From: Alphaproteobacteria bacterium | GTDB lineage: Bacteria > Pseudomonadota > Alphaproteobacteria > VGDZ01 | Length of the DNA: 33,784 bases | Assembly (NCBI GenBank): GCA_016869515.1 | Contig: VGDZ01000031.1 | Span: forward strand, 1-33,784 | Direction: 5' to 3' | Shown: one piece after another, positions 10,612 to 16,883 of the stretch | Layout of the letters: the number at the start of each line of letters is the position of its first letter | Numbering within the stretch: the first letter of the stretch is position 1 | Translations under genes and position numbers: made by a program | Notes under the pieces: model-generated | What the model was told of the DNA's origin: nothing | What the model saw: only the letters and a program-made list of their open reading frames with translations | Databases searched by the model: none

Positions 10612-11111
10612 GTGCCGCCTCCGGGCTGGCGCCACAGCGCGCCGCGGCGTTCGCGGGCGATGCGGGCATCGGCGTCGATCATCGCTCGCGCCGCATCCGG
10701 CGCCATGACCAGGAAGGTCTCGCCGCGGCCGAGAAACGCCGCCTGCTCGGAAATGCCGACCGCGTCCAGCTTGTCGCGCGGCATTTGCACGCGCCCCTCG
10801 CCGTCGAAATCCAACGCCACGCCCATGGTGAAGATCGCGGTCTCGAGCGTGCCGCGCTCGACCGAGTCCTGCGGCAGGGCTTCGATGCGGGCGCGCTGGC
10901 GTTCGAGGTAATCGTCCCCCGCGCCGACCAGCGCCTGACCGTCGAGCGAGGGATGGACGAACACGCCCTTGAGCGAAAGCTGGTCGAGATTGGCGCGAAA
11001 CGCCGCCGGGACCGACACGCGCCCTTTGCGGTCGACCTTGTTCACCACGAAACCGGCAAATGCCTTGGTGCGCCTTTCCTCAGCCACGACCTCAAATCCC
11101 TCCCCGCCCAT
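10608..11111 (-). CDS. mraZ: Transcriptional regulator MraZ
   Basis: MraZ is a ring-forming DNA-binding protein that represses its own dcw operon in E. coli. The protein has two AbrB/SpoVT-like half-repeats, each with the diagnostic DxxxR motif: KVDRKGRVSVPAAFR near residue 25 and DFDGEGRVQMPRDKL near residue 100. It is 167 residues from the ATG at 11111, slightly long for the family. A GTG at 11087 is a possible alternative start, with GGGGAGGG about ten bases upstream, whereas the ATG has only a weak site. The upstream region carries four repeated MraZ-type boxes overlapping the promoter, which fits autoregulation. Confidence 0.94.
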
Positions 11112-11118
11112 CGCCTGA

Positions 11119-11153
11119 TGGGATTTTATGGGATTTAATGGTATCGCATGGGG
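11119..11153 (+). promoter_or_regulatory. MraZ operator: four TGGGN-type boxes, 10-bp period
   Basis: On the plus strand the boxes TGGGA (11119), TGGGA (11129), TGGTA (11139, one mismatch) and TGGGG (11149) recur exactly every 10 bp, separated by 5-bp AT-rich spacers. E. coli MraZ is known to bind TGGGN repeats separated by 5 nt upstream of mraZ. The array covers the -10 box and the expected transcription start of mraZ, a position suited to repression. Binding here is inferred, not shown. Confidence 0.85.
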
Positions 11154-11169
11154 CGCAATATAGTGTCAA
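11140..11169 (-). promoter_or_regulatory. Candidate promoter of the dcw operon (mraZ)
   Basis: On the minus strand a perfect -35 box TTGACA (11169-11164) is followed after 18 bp by GATACC (11145-11140) as the best -10. Transcription would start near 11132, about 20 bases before the mraZ ATG. It lies within and beside the MraZ boxes. The minus-strand packing of the next ten genes suggests this is the main promoter for the visible operon. Confidence 0.65.
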
Positions 11170-11267
11170 TGGGAAATCGCTACAAAATCGATGATTTTTC
11201 CTGAGGTTGGTGGGAAAGGGGGATTCCGCTCAAGAATCTGAACCAATAGTGAACATTGAAATCGTGC

Positions 11268-11650
11268 GTCAGAGGGCCTGTAAGCCGGGTTCTGTCCCGC
11301 CTTGCGGCGGGGATGACCATTCCTCTGGGACGTCCGTCGCCGGACGCCTCGCGCGACCAACCCGGGCGAGCGGCGCGAAAGCGCGCTTGTCGGCCGAGGC
11401 CGACCTCTCGCCCCTATTCGGTCTTGCTCCCGGTGGGGTTTGCCGTGCCGCCGACGTTGCCGCCGGCGCGGTGCGCTCTTACCGCCCCGTTTCACCCTTG
11501 CCGCGGGGCCGAAGCGCCGCGGCGGTCTGTTCTCTGTGGCACTGTCCCTGGGGTCGCCCCCGCCGGGCGTTACCCGGCACCGTGCTTCCGTGGAGCCCGG
11601 ACTTTCCTCCCCCGATCCGAGGATCGGCAGCGGTCATCCGGCCTTCTGAC
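11268..11650 (-). ncRNA. rnpB: RNase P RNA, bacterial type A
   Basis: RNase P RNA is the catalytic subunit that trims tRNA 5' leaders. Read on the minus strand, the 5' end forms P1 with the 3' end: GTCAGAAGGCC near 11650 pairs with GGCCCTCTGAC ending at 11268. Conserved blocks are GAGGAAAGTCCGGGCTCC (11609-11592), CAGAGAACAGACCGCC, AAGGGTGAAACGGGGCGG followed by TAAGAGCGCACCG, GAGCAAGACCGAATAGGGG and the near-3' segment GGGACAGAACCCGGCTTA. The total of about 383 nt is normal for the type A class. Ends are set by the P1 pairing and may be off by a few bases. Short open frames across this region are artefacts of the RNA gene. Confidence 0.97.
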
Positions 11651-11656
11651 GCAACC

Positions 11657-12337
11657 TCAACTTAGGGCGTTTGCCTTCAGCGTCAAGAGCCGCGCCGCAA
11701 GCCCGGCGCATTCGGCATCGGCCTGGCCGTCGATGCGCGCCGGCCGGAAATGGCGCTGAAAGGCCGCGATCGCAGCGTCGTCGGGCGCCTCGGGGTCGTA
11801 GCCATAGGCGCGCAGATCGGCCGCGAGCTGCGTTCCCTTGCCCATGTCCGCGCCCTCGGGCCAAAGACCCAAGCCGGAAGCGGCCAAGGGCCGCCACGGA
11901 AAGCGCTCGCCCGGATCGATCTTGCGCGCGGGCGCGAGATCGGAATGCCCGATCACCCGCCAGGCCGGAATGGCGTGGCGCGCCACGATCTCGCGCCCGA
12001 GCCCGATCAAAGCCGCGATCTGCGGCGCGGGAAAATCGCCATAGCCCCAGTCATGGCCGGGATTGCACAGCTCGATGCCGATCGACACCGCGTTGACGTC
12101 GCGCGCCCCGCCCCAGAAGCCCTGGCCGGCATGCCAGGCGCGCATCGCCTCGTCGACCAGCGCCGTCACCGCGCCGTCCTGGGCGATGAAGTAATGCGCG
12201 CTGACCTTGGCCGTGGGATCGCACAGCCGGGCCAGCGCCGCCTCGGCCTCGATCATGCCGGTGTAGTGGATCACCAAGGTGTCGACCGCTTGGCCGCGGC
12301 GGGAATCGAAATTGGGCGAGGGCCGGCGGCGGATCAC
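11657..12337 (-). CDS. N-acetylmuramoyl-L-alanine amidase (amidase_2 plus peptidoglycan-binding domain)
   Basis: This is a zinc amidase of the AmpD/AmiD family that cleaves the MurNAc-L-Ala bond in murein fragments. The amidase_2 domain shows the first zinc ligand in LVIHYTGM (His24), GIELCNPGHDWGYGDF with the catalytic-region Glu, and the second and third ligand region IGHSDLAPARKIDPGERFPW. The last 60 or so residues resemble a peptidoglycan_binding_1 three-helix domain (QLAADLRAYGYDP and IAAFQRHFRP), an architecture typical of AmiD. No signal peptide or lipobox is visible, which favours a cytoplasmic, AmpD-like recycling role. The GTG at 12337 was chosen because the protein then begins VIRRRPSPNF, the family's usual start, but no clear ribosome-binding site is seen and a GTG 33 bases upstream is possible. 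It is 226 residues long. Confidence 0.88.
   Translation of the reverse strand: MIRRRPSPNFDSRRGQAVDTLVIHYTGMIEAEAALARLCDPTAKVSAHYFIAQDGAVTALVDEAMRAWHAGQGFWGGARDVNAVSIGIELCNPGHDWGYGDFPAPQIAALIGLGREIVARHAIPAWRVIGHSDLAPARKIDPGERFPWRPLAASGLGLWPEGADMGKGTQLAADLRAYGYDPEAPDDAAIAAFQRHFRPARIDGQADAECAGLAARLLTLKANALS
11659..11686 (-). promoter_or_regulatory. Candidate rnpB promoter inside the ampD 3' end
   Basis: On the minus strand TTGACG (11686-11681) and TAAGTT (11664-11659) are spaced by 16 bp. The expected start point, eight to nine bases further on, coincides with the P1 5' end of rnpB at 11650. The boxes lie inside the last ten codons of the amidase gene, so the promoter and coding sequence share bases. 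Confidence 0.7.
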
Positions 12338-12342
12338 GGCGA

Positions 12343-12371
12343 TTGCCAGCCCGCGCGGCCCCGGCCACACT
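12343..12371 (+). promoter_or_regulatory. Weak candidate promoter for the HD-GYP gene
   Basis: TTGCCA (12343-12348) and CACACT (12366-12371) are separated by 17 bp and lie about 40 bases before the ATG at 12413. The -35 is good (5 of 6) but the -10 matches only 3 of 6, so this is tentative. Confidence 0.3.
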
Positions 12372-12412
12372 CGGCCGATCGCCGCGCCAGGATGTAGTTC
12401 AAGGAGCAGCTC

Positions 12413-14032
12413 ATGACCCAAACCAGCGCCGCCGCGCCGGACCGATACCAGAAGCTGATCGACATCGGCGTCGCCCTTTCGGCCGAGCGCGACCACGCCC
12501 GGCTGTCCGAGCGCATCCTGATCGAGGCGATGGAGATCTGCAACGCCGACGGCGGCACGCTCTATCTGCTGAGCGAGGACGAGCGCCAGCTCAAGTTCGA
12601 GATCGTGCGCAACCGCTCGCTCGGCATCGCGCTGGGTGGCACCACCGGCCGGCCGGTCGAGTTTCCGCCGCTGCCGCTTTACGATCCCGAGGGACCGCCC
12701 AACCACGCCAACGTCGCCACCCATGCCGTGCTGGCGCGCAAGACCGTCAACCTGGGCGATGCCTATCTGGCGCCGGGTTTCGATTTCTCGGGCACGCGGC
12801 GCTTCGATACCGCCACCGGCTATCGCTCGCGCTCGTTCCTGACCGTGCCGCTGGCCAATCGCAGGGGCGCCGTGGTCGGGGTCTTGCAACTGATCAACGC
12901 CACCGCCGCCGACGGCAAGGTGGCGGCGTTCGACGCCGCCGATCAGGCCGTGGTCGAGGCGCTGGCCAGCCAGGCGGCGGTGGCGATCGAGAACGAATCG
13001 CTCTTGCGCGGCCAGCGCGCGCTGCTGGAGGCCTTCATCAAGGTCATCGCCATGGCGATCGACCGCAAATCGCCCTACACCTCGGGCCATTGCCAGCGCG
13101 TGCCGGTGCTGACCGAGATGCTGGCCGAGGCCGCCAACGCCGCCACCAGCGGCCCCTTCGCCGGCTTCACGCTCGATGCCGAGCAGATGTACGCGCTGCA
13201 CATCGCCGGCTGGATGCACGATTGCGGCAAAGTGACCACGCCCGAATACGTGGTCGACAAGTCGACCAAGCTCGAGACCATCTACGACCGCATCGAGCTG
13301 GTGGCGACGCGCTTCGAGGTGCTGAAGCGCGAGGCCGAGATCGCGCGCCTTGCGGGCCGGATCTCGGCCGCCGACGCCGCGGCCCGGATCGCGCAGTACG
13401 ATTCGGATCGCGTCTTCCTAGCCGAGATCAACCGCGGCGGCGAGGCGATGAGCGATACCGCCGTCGAGCGCCTCGGCCGCATCGCCAAGTACCAATGGCG
13501 CGGGCTCGATTCAGCGGACGGCGCCGAGCAGGATTTCCTGACGCCCGACGAACACGACAATCTCGCCATCCGCCGCGGCACGCTGAACGCTTCCGAGCGC
13601 GCGGTGATCAACGATCACATCGTCGCCACCATCGAGATGCTGGAGGCGCTGCCCTTCCCCAAGCACCTTCGCCACGTGCCCGAATATGCCGGCGGCCATC
13701 ACGAAAAGATGGACGGCACGGGATATCCCAAGAAGCTGACCCGCGAGCAGATGTCGGCGCCGGCGCGGATGATGGCGATCGCCGACATTTTCGAGGCGCT
13801 GACCGCTGCCGACCGGCCCTACAAGGCGCCGATGAAGCTGTCGCAGGCGATGGCCATCATGACGCGCATGAAGGCGGACCACCACGTCGACCCCGAACTG
13901 TTCGACCTGTTCGTGACGCAGAAAGTCTACCGCGCCTATGCCGACAAGTTCCTGCGCCCCGACCAGATCGACGCCGTCGACGAGGCGGCGGCGCTGGCGG
14001 CGAAGCCAAGGCCGATTCAGCGGTCGCCGTAA
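12413..14032 (+). CDS. GAF-HD-GYP domain cyclic-di-GMP phosphodiesterase
   Basis: HD-GYP proteins hydrolyse cyclic di-GMP. The 539-residue protein has an N-terminal GAF sensory domain (about 10-200, with DGGTLYLLSEDERQL, FLTVPLANRRGAVVGVLQLI and the closing helix VEALASQAAVAIENE). The HD-GYP domain follows. Metal-binding motifs are SGHCQRV, HIAGWMHDCGK (HD near 267) and HHEKMDGTGYP (near 428), so the diagnostic HHExxDGxGYP signature is intact and the enzyme should be active. Between HDCGK and the next conserved helix (LNASERAVINDHIVATIEML) lie about 115 extra residues, where most HD-GYP proteins have a short loop. There are no membrane segments, so it is a cytosolic, ligand-responsive enzyme. 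AAGGAG lies six bases before the ATG. Its 3' end overlaps the convergent toxin gene by 16 bases. Confidence 0.93.
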   Translation: MTQTSAAAPDRYQKLIDIGVALSAERDHARLSERILIEAMEICNADGGTLYLLSEDERQLKFEIVRNRSLGIALGGTTGRPVEFPPLPLYDPEGPPNHANVATHAVLARKTVNLGDAYLAPGFDFSGTRRFDTATGYRSRSFLTVPLANRRGAVVGVLQLINATAADGKVAAFDAADQAVVEALASQAAVAIENESLLRGQRALLEAFIKVIAMAIDRKSPYTSGHCQRVPVLTEMLAEAANAATSGPFAGFTLDAEQMYALHIAGWMHDCGKVTTPEYVVDKSTKLETIYDRIELVATRFEVLKREAEIARLAGRISAADAAARIAQYDSDRVFLAEINRGGEAMSDTAVERLGRIAKYQWRGLDSADGAEQDFLTPDEHDNLAIRRGTLNASERAVINDHIVATIEMLEALPFPKHLRHVPEYAGGHHEKMDGTGYPKKLTREQMSAPARMMAIADIFEALTAADRPYKAPMKLSQAMAIMTRMKADHHVDPELFDLFVTQKVYRAYADKFLRPDQIDAVDEAAALAAKPRPIQRSP

Positions 14033-14286
14033 TGGCCCTCGATCGCATGCACCTCCAACCGCTCGCCATCGACCCGATAGATCAAGCGATCGCGCTGATT
14101 GAGCCGCACCGACCAAAACCCGGCCAAGTCGTGGCGTAGCGGTTCAGGTTTATGAAGTCCGCCGAAGGGAGATGCGGACAAATGAATCAGGACTTCGAGC
14201 ACCCTGTCCAGGGCCGCCGGATCGCGCTTGGCCATGGCGGCGAGGCTGCGACGCGCTCCTCTCGACAGGCGCGGCACCAGCCGCAT
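14017..14286 (-). CDS. yoeB: YoeB/Txe-type ribosome-dependent mRNA interferase toxin
   Basis: YoeB-family toxins bind the ribosomal A site and cut mRNA. The 89-residue protein matches the YoeB core: SPFGGLHKPEPLRHDLAGFW, then SVRLNQRDRLIYRV and a C-terminal GHY. The equivalents of the E. coli catalytic residues are visible as Glu in KPEPL, Arg in RDRLIY, and the terminal His-Tyr pair, so the toxin looks intact. The N-terminal 25 residues are more basic and less like E. coli YoeB. The ATG at 14286 lies four bases after the antitoxin stop, giving the usual antitoxin-toxin operon. It converges on and overlaps the end of the HD-GYP gene. Confidence 0.88.
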   Translation of the reverse strand: MRLVPRLSRGARRSLAAMAKRDPAALDRVLEVLIHLSASPFGGLHKPEPLRHDLAGFWSVRLNQRDRLIYRVDGERLEVHAIEGHYGDR

Positions 14287-14290
14287 GCGA

Positions 14291-14554
14291 TCAGGTCCGA
14301 ATCAAGCGCTCGAGCGTCTTGCGATCGATCGTCTTGAGCGGCTTGAAGTCGCCGGCGCGCTCGATGCGCCTGACCGCGCCGGGTATCGAACGGACATACT
14401 CGGTCTCGGTCATGGCTTCCCAATCCTCGACCGCCACCACCACCACGTCGCCGCCGCGCCGGCGGTGGATGCGCGCCGGCACCCGGCTCTTGCGCACGGT
14501 GTCGCAAAGCCGCTTCAAGTCGCTGCGCGCGCGCGAATAACTCAGAACCAGCAT
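14291..14554 (-). CDS. yefM: YefM/Phd-type antitoxin
   Basis: This 87-residue protein begins MLVLSYSRARSDLKRLCDTV, the Phd/YefM DNA-binding fold in which SYSxAR is conserved. It continues with a strand-rich part, DVVVVAVEDWEAMTETEYV, matching YefM's VVLMSLEEYNSLEETAYL. The C-terminal third (GAVRRIERAGDFKPLKTID) is the flexible toxin-wrapping tail. It should neutralise the downstream YoeB-like toxin and, with it, repress the operon. The ATG at 14554 has GAGG eight to nine bases upstream. A longer open frame reading in from 14998 is not coding, since it crosses the promoter and operator. Confidence 0.9.
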   Translation of the reverse strand: MLVLSYSRARSDLKRLCDTVRKSRVPARIHRRRGGDVVVVAVEDWEAMTETEYVRSIPGAVRRIERAGDFKPLKTIDRKTLERLIRT

Positions 14555-14570
14555 TTCGGATTCCTCTAAT

Positions 14571-14588
14571 TGTACGATATATTGTACG
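14571..14588 (-). promoter_or_regulatory. YefM-type operator: paired TGTACG sites
   Basis: Two copies of a TGTACG core (14571-14576 and 14583-14588, plus strand reading) lie 12 bp apart in an AT-rich island and overlap the -10 box of the antitoxin promoter. The E. coli YefM-YoeB complex binds palindromes with a TGTACA core, so each copy differs at one base. Autorepression is the expected role. Confidence 0.75.
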
Positions 14589-14609
14589 TTTATGTCCGAG
14601 GCGATGCAA
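14581..14609 (-). promoter_or_regulatory. Promoter of the yefM-yoeB pair
   Basis: On the minus strand TTGCAT (14609-14604) and TACAAT (14586-14581) are 17 bp apart. The -10 differs from consensus at one base. The start point would be near 14574, within the operator and about 20 bases before the antitoxin ATG. Confidence 0.7.
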
Positions 14610-14700
14610 CCGTCTTGCGCTGCGGCGAACTCCACCGGACCAAGGCCGGAGGCACAGCCCACTTTTTCCGGGAGTGACGAGACAGCGGTTGCGCCTAACG

Positions 14701-15120
14701 CTATCGGCAGGCCGCGTATTCTTTTCCGTCCGCCACCAGGATGATCGCGCCGGAGGAGTTGCGTTTGGCTTGAAGGCCGGTGGGTTGCCATTGGGCGCCG
14801 TTTTCGGACAGGTGCAGATCGCCCTGGGCGACGCGCCAGAAATAGCGGCGGCTGGCCTGGGATTGGCCGGCGACGGTGCCGCCGCGGCCCGCGCTGTAGG
14901 ATTCCGCGCCGCTGGTGACCGTCAGGCTGCCGTCGGGCGCGAACTGGGCGCGTTCCGAGCGCGAGGCGCCGCTGATCTGGTTGTAGGCGAAGCTGCACCA
15001 GGCATTGCCGAGCAGGAGTTGGCGAATCTGGGCGTCGTGCGCCCCGCCTTGCGCCGACGCCGCTGACGCCGCCAAGGCGAGACCGCCGACGAGACCGAGC
15101 GCGCCAAACGACCGTCCCAT
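14701..15120 (-). CDS. Small secreted protein of unknown function
   Basis: I do not recognise a named family. The 139-residue product begins with a clear Sec signal peptide (MGRSFGALGLVGGLALAASA, with probable cleavage after ASAQ or nearby), so the mature protein of about 115 residues is periplasmic or secreted. The mature part is short and polar, with a likely beta-rich fold: RQLLLGNAWCSFAYNQ, RAQFAPDGSLTV, RRYFWRVAQGDLHLSENG and a C-terminal GKEYAACR. The two cysteines, one near each end, could form a disulphide. The pattern of a feature followed by 'FxPDGxLTV' and 'WxVxxGxLxLS' resembles small lipocalin-like or META-like barrels, but that is only an impression. The ATG at 15120 has GGGAGG about six bases upstream. 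Confidence 0.8.
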   Translation of the reverse strand: MGRSFGALGLVGGLALAASAASAQGGAHDAQIRQLLLGNAWCSFAYNQISGASRSERAQFAPDGSLTVTSGAESYSAGRGGTVAGQSQASRRYFWRVAQGDLHLSENGAQWQPTGLQAKRNSSGAIILVADGKEYAACR

Positions 15121-15150
15121 TCTCGCCTCCCCTGTTGAAGTGGAGCGGCG

Positions 15151-15179
15151 ATTATGGGCGCGGGCGACATGACTCGCAA
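15151..15179 (-). promoter_or_regulatory. Promoter of the small secreted protein gene
   Basis: On the minus strand TTGCGA (15179-15174) and CATAAT (15156-15151) are separated by 17 bp. The start point would be near 15144, about 24 bases upstream of the ATG at 15120, leaving room for the GGGAGG ribosome-binding site. Confidence 0.65.
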
Positions 15180-15214
15180 CCGGCCGCCATGGGGGCGGCG
15201 GTAGACGCCGTCGA

Positions 15215-16633
15215 TCAGAACGAGGCTTGGCGACCCCGATAACCTTGGCCGCCGCCCTGGCGGCGTCCCTCGCCCTGGCGTTGGCCGCGGTGGAAGCCAC
15301 CGCGCGAAGGACGCCCGTTGCCGCGCGGCGGGCCTTGATAGGGGCGCGCGCCTGCGGGCACTGCTTGCGGGTGCGCGCCAGCGGGCGCGACCTGCGGCCG
15401 GCCGCTGGCGGGAATGTTCTGGCGGATCAGCTTTTCGATGTCGCGCAGGAAGGCGCGTTCCTCGCCCGAGCACAGCGACACCGCCTCGCCGGTCGCGCCG
15501 GCGCGCGCGGTGCGGCCGATGCGATGGACATAGCTTTCGGGAATATTGGGCAGGTCGTAATTGACCACCAGGCCGATGCCATCGACGTCGATGCCGCGGG
15601 CGGCGATGTCGGTCGCCACCAGGGTCTTGATGCGGCCGGCGCGGAAGCCCGCCAGCACGCGCTCGCGTTGGTTCTGCGATTTGTTGCCGTGGATCGCCTC
15701 GGCGGCCAGCCCGCCCCGGTTGAGATAGCGCACCACCTTGTCGGCGCCGTGCTTGGTGCGGGTGAAGACCAGGGTCAGGCGCTGGGGCGCGGCCTCGAGC
15801 AGGCCGGCCAGGGTTTGCGGCTTGGCGGCGCGCTCGACGTGGATTACGCGCTGGCTGACGCGCTCGGCGGTGCTGGCGACCGGGGTCACCGCGACGCGCG
15901 CCGGATCGCGCAGCATCTGGCCGGCCAGATCGGCGATCTCGCGCGGCATGGTGGCCGAGAAGAACAGCGTCTGGCGCGACGGCGGCGTCAGGGCGACGAT
16001 GCGGCGAATGTCGCGGATGAAGCCCATGTCGAGCATGCGATCGGCCTCGTCCAGCACCAGCACCTCCACCCGGTCCAGCCGCAGCGCGCGGCAATCGACC
16101 AGATCGAGCAGCCGGCCCGGCGTCGCCACCAGGATCTCGATCCCGTGGGCAACGGCGCGGCGCTGGCCGTGGATCGGCACGCCGCCGATCGCCAGCGCGG
16201 CCGCCGGCCGCAGGTGCCGGCCATAGGCGCGGAAGCTGTCGAGAATCTGACCCGAGAGCTCGCGCGTCGGGCTGAGCACCAGCACGCGGGTCTCGCCCGG
16301 CAGCACGCGGCGGCGATCGCCCGCCAGGCGATGCAGGATCGGCAGCGCGAAGGCCGCGGTCTTGCCGGTGCCGGTCTGGGCGATGCCGACCACGTCCCGG
16401 CCGCTCATCGCCACCGGAATGGTGGCAAGCTGGATCGGCGTCGGCCGGGTGTAGTTCTCCTCGGCCAAGGCGCGGGTCAGCGGCGCGGCTAGGTTGAAGG
16501 CGGCGAAGCCTGCACCGGCGACGGGCGCCGGGTTCGGAATCGAGCCGGCGACAGGCGCCGGGAGCGGAATCGACGCCGGAAAGGCGGCGGGAGTCTGAGT
16601 GCTGGAGGGAGTCGGAATAACGCTATAGGTCAC
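15215..16633 (-). CDS. DEAD-box ATP-dependent RNA helicase, RhlE-like
   Basis: DEAD-box helicases remodel RNA in ribosome assembly and mRNA decay. The 472-residue protein has every core motif: the Q motif ending TRPTPIQ (about 62-68), motif I AQTGTGKT (85-92), PTRELSGQI, TPGR, DEAD (195-198), SAT (226-228), VATDIAARGIDV and HRIGRTAR (370-377). The core is flanked by a Pro/Ala-rich N-terminal extension of about 40 residues and a basic Gly/Arg-rich tail (about 400-472) that probably binds RNA non-specifically, as in RhlE and CsdA-type proteins. The start is a GTG at 16633 without a strong ribosome-binding site. It lies after a long structured leader, which suggests post-transcriptional control. 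Confidence 0.93.
   Translation of the reverse strand: MTYSVIPTPSSTQTPAAFPASIPLPAPVAGSIPNPAPVAGAGFAAFNLAAPLTRALAEENYTRPTPIQLATIPVAMSGRDVVGIAQTGTGKTAAFALPILHRLAGDRRRVLPGETRVLVLSPTRELSGQILDSFRAYGRHLRPAAALAIGGVPIHGQRRAVAHGIEILVATPGRLLDLVDCRALRLDRVEVLVLDEADRMLDMGFIRDIRRIVALTPPSRQTLFFSATMPREIADLAGQMLRDPARVAVTPVASTAERVSQRVIHVERAAKPQTLAGLLEAAPQRLTLVFTRTKHGADKVVRYLNRGGLAAEAIHGNKSQNQRERVLAGFRAGRIKTLVATDIAARGIDVDGIGLVVNYDLPNIPESYVHRIGRTARAGATGEAVSLCSGEERAFLRDIEKLIRQNIPASGRPQVAPAGAHPQAVPAGARPYQGPPRGNGRPSRGGFHRGQRQGEGRRQGGGQGYRGRQASF
16515..16573. repeat. 30-bp tandem duplication inside the helicase gene
   Basis: Two near-identical 29- to 30-bp units start at 16515 and 16545 (plus strand CCGGCGACGGGCGCC and CCGGCGACAGGCGCC), differing at only a few bases. 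They encode the repeated Pro/Ala segment LPAPVAGSIP / NPAPVAG in the N-terminal extension of the helicase. It is probably a recent in-frame duplication in a disordered region. Confidence 0.8.
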
Positions 16634-16833
16634 GTGAGTTCACTTTCGATAAGCCGTCGAATCGGTCGCGCCGGCCCAAGGCTGCGCGATCCCGATCGCG
16701 AGTCTTTTGTCTAACATCCCGCGTGGTATGAGCTGTCGGACGGAGATGGCCTGGGATCAGGCCCGGAGCGGACCCGGGGTCGCCCGAAGGCGACCGCGAC
16801 ACGCGGTCCGCGAAACGCGCCGGAACGACGCGC
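16634..16833 (-). promoter_or_regulatory. Hairpin-rich 5' leader of the DEAD-box helicase mRNA
   Basis: The stretch between the helicase start and its likely promoter contains perfect inverted repeats. GGTCGCC/GGCGACC (16778-16795) closes a UUCG tetraloop on the minus strand. It is nested in an outer stem GCGGACC/GGTCCGC (16768-16774 with 16805-16811). There is also GGCCTG/CAGGCC (16748-16763) and CGCGAT/ATCGCG (16685-16700). No convincing open frame fills this interval on the minus strand. It may be a regulatory leader or, less likely, a separate small RNA. Confidence 0.55.
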
Positions 16834-16839
16834 GAGGGG

Positions 16840-16868
16840 CATATAGGCGCTATCGCCCGGCAATGCAA
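16840..16868 (-). promoter_or_regulatory. Candidate helicase promoter
   Basis: On the minus strand TTGCAT (16868-16863) and TATATG (16845-16840) are 17 bp apart. Transcription would start near 16833, giving a leader of about 200 nt before the helicase GTG. The boxes overlap the upstream edge of the divergent MFS gene. Confidence 0.55.
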
Positions 16869-16883
16869 GCGACGAATCTGGTT

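Noticed and set aside
11190-11215. AAAATC-ATC-GATTTT hairpin downstream of rnpB as terminator
   Set aside because: The stem is short and AT-rich and not followed by a U-run. I cannot call the rnpB terminator with confidence.
11207-11759. Several short open frames across the rnpB region
   Set aside because: They coincide with RNase P RNA conserved blocks and have no protein similarity that I can see.
12338-13219. Long upstream extension of the amidase frame to 13219
   Set aside because: This part is antisense to the GAF/HD-GYP gene and has no amidase similarity. The family N-terminus begins near 12337.
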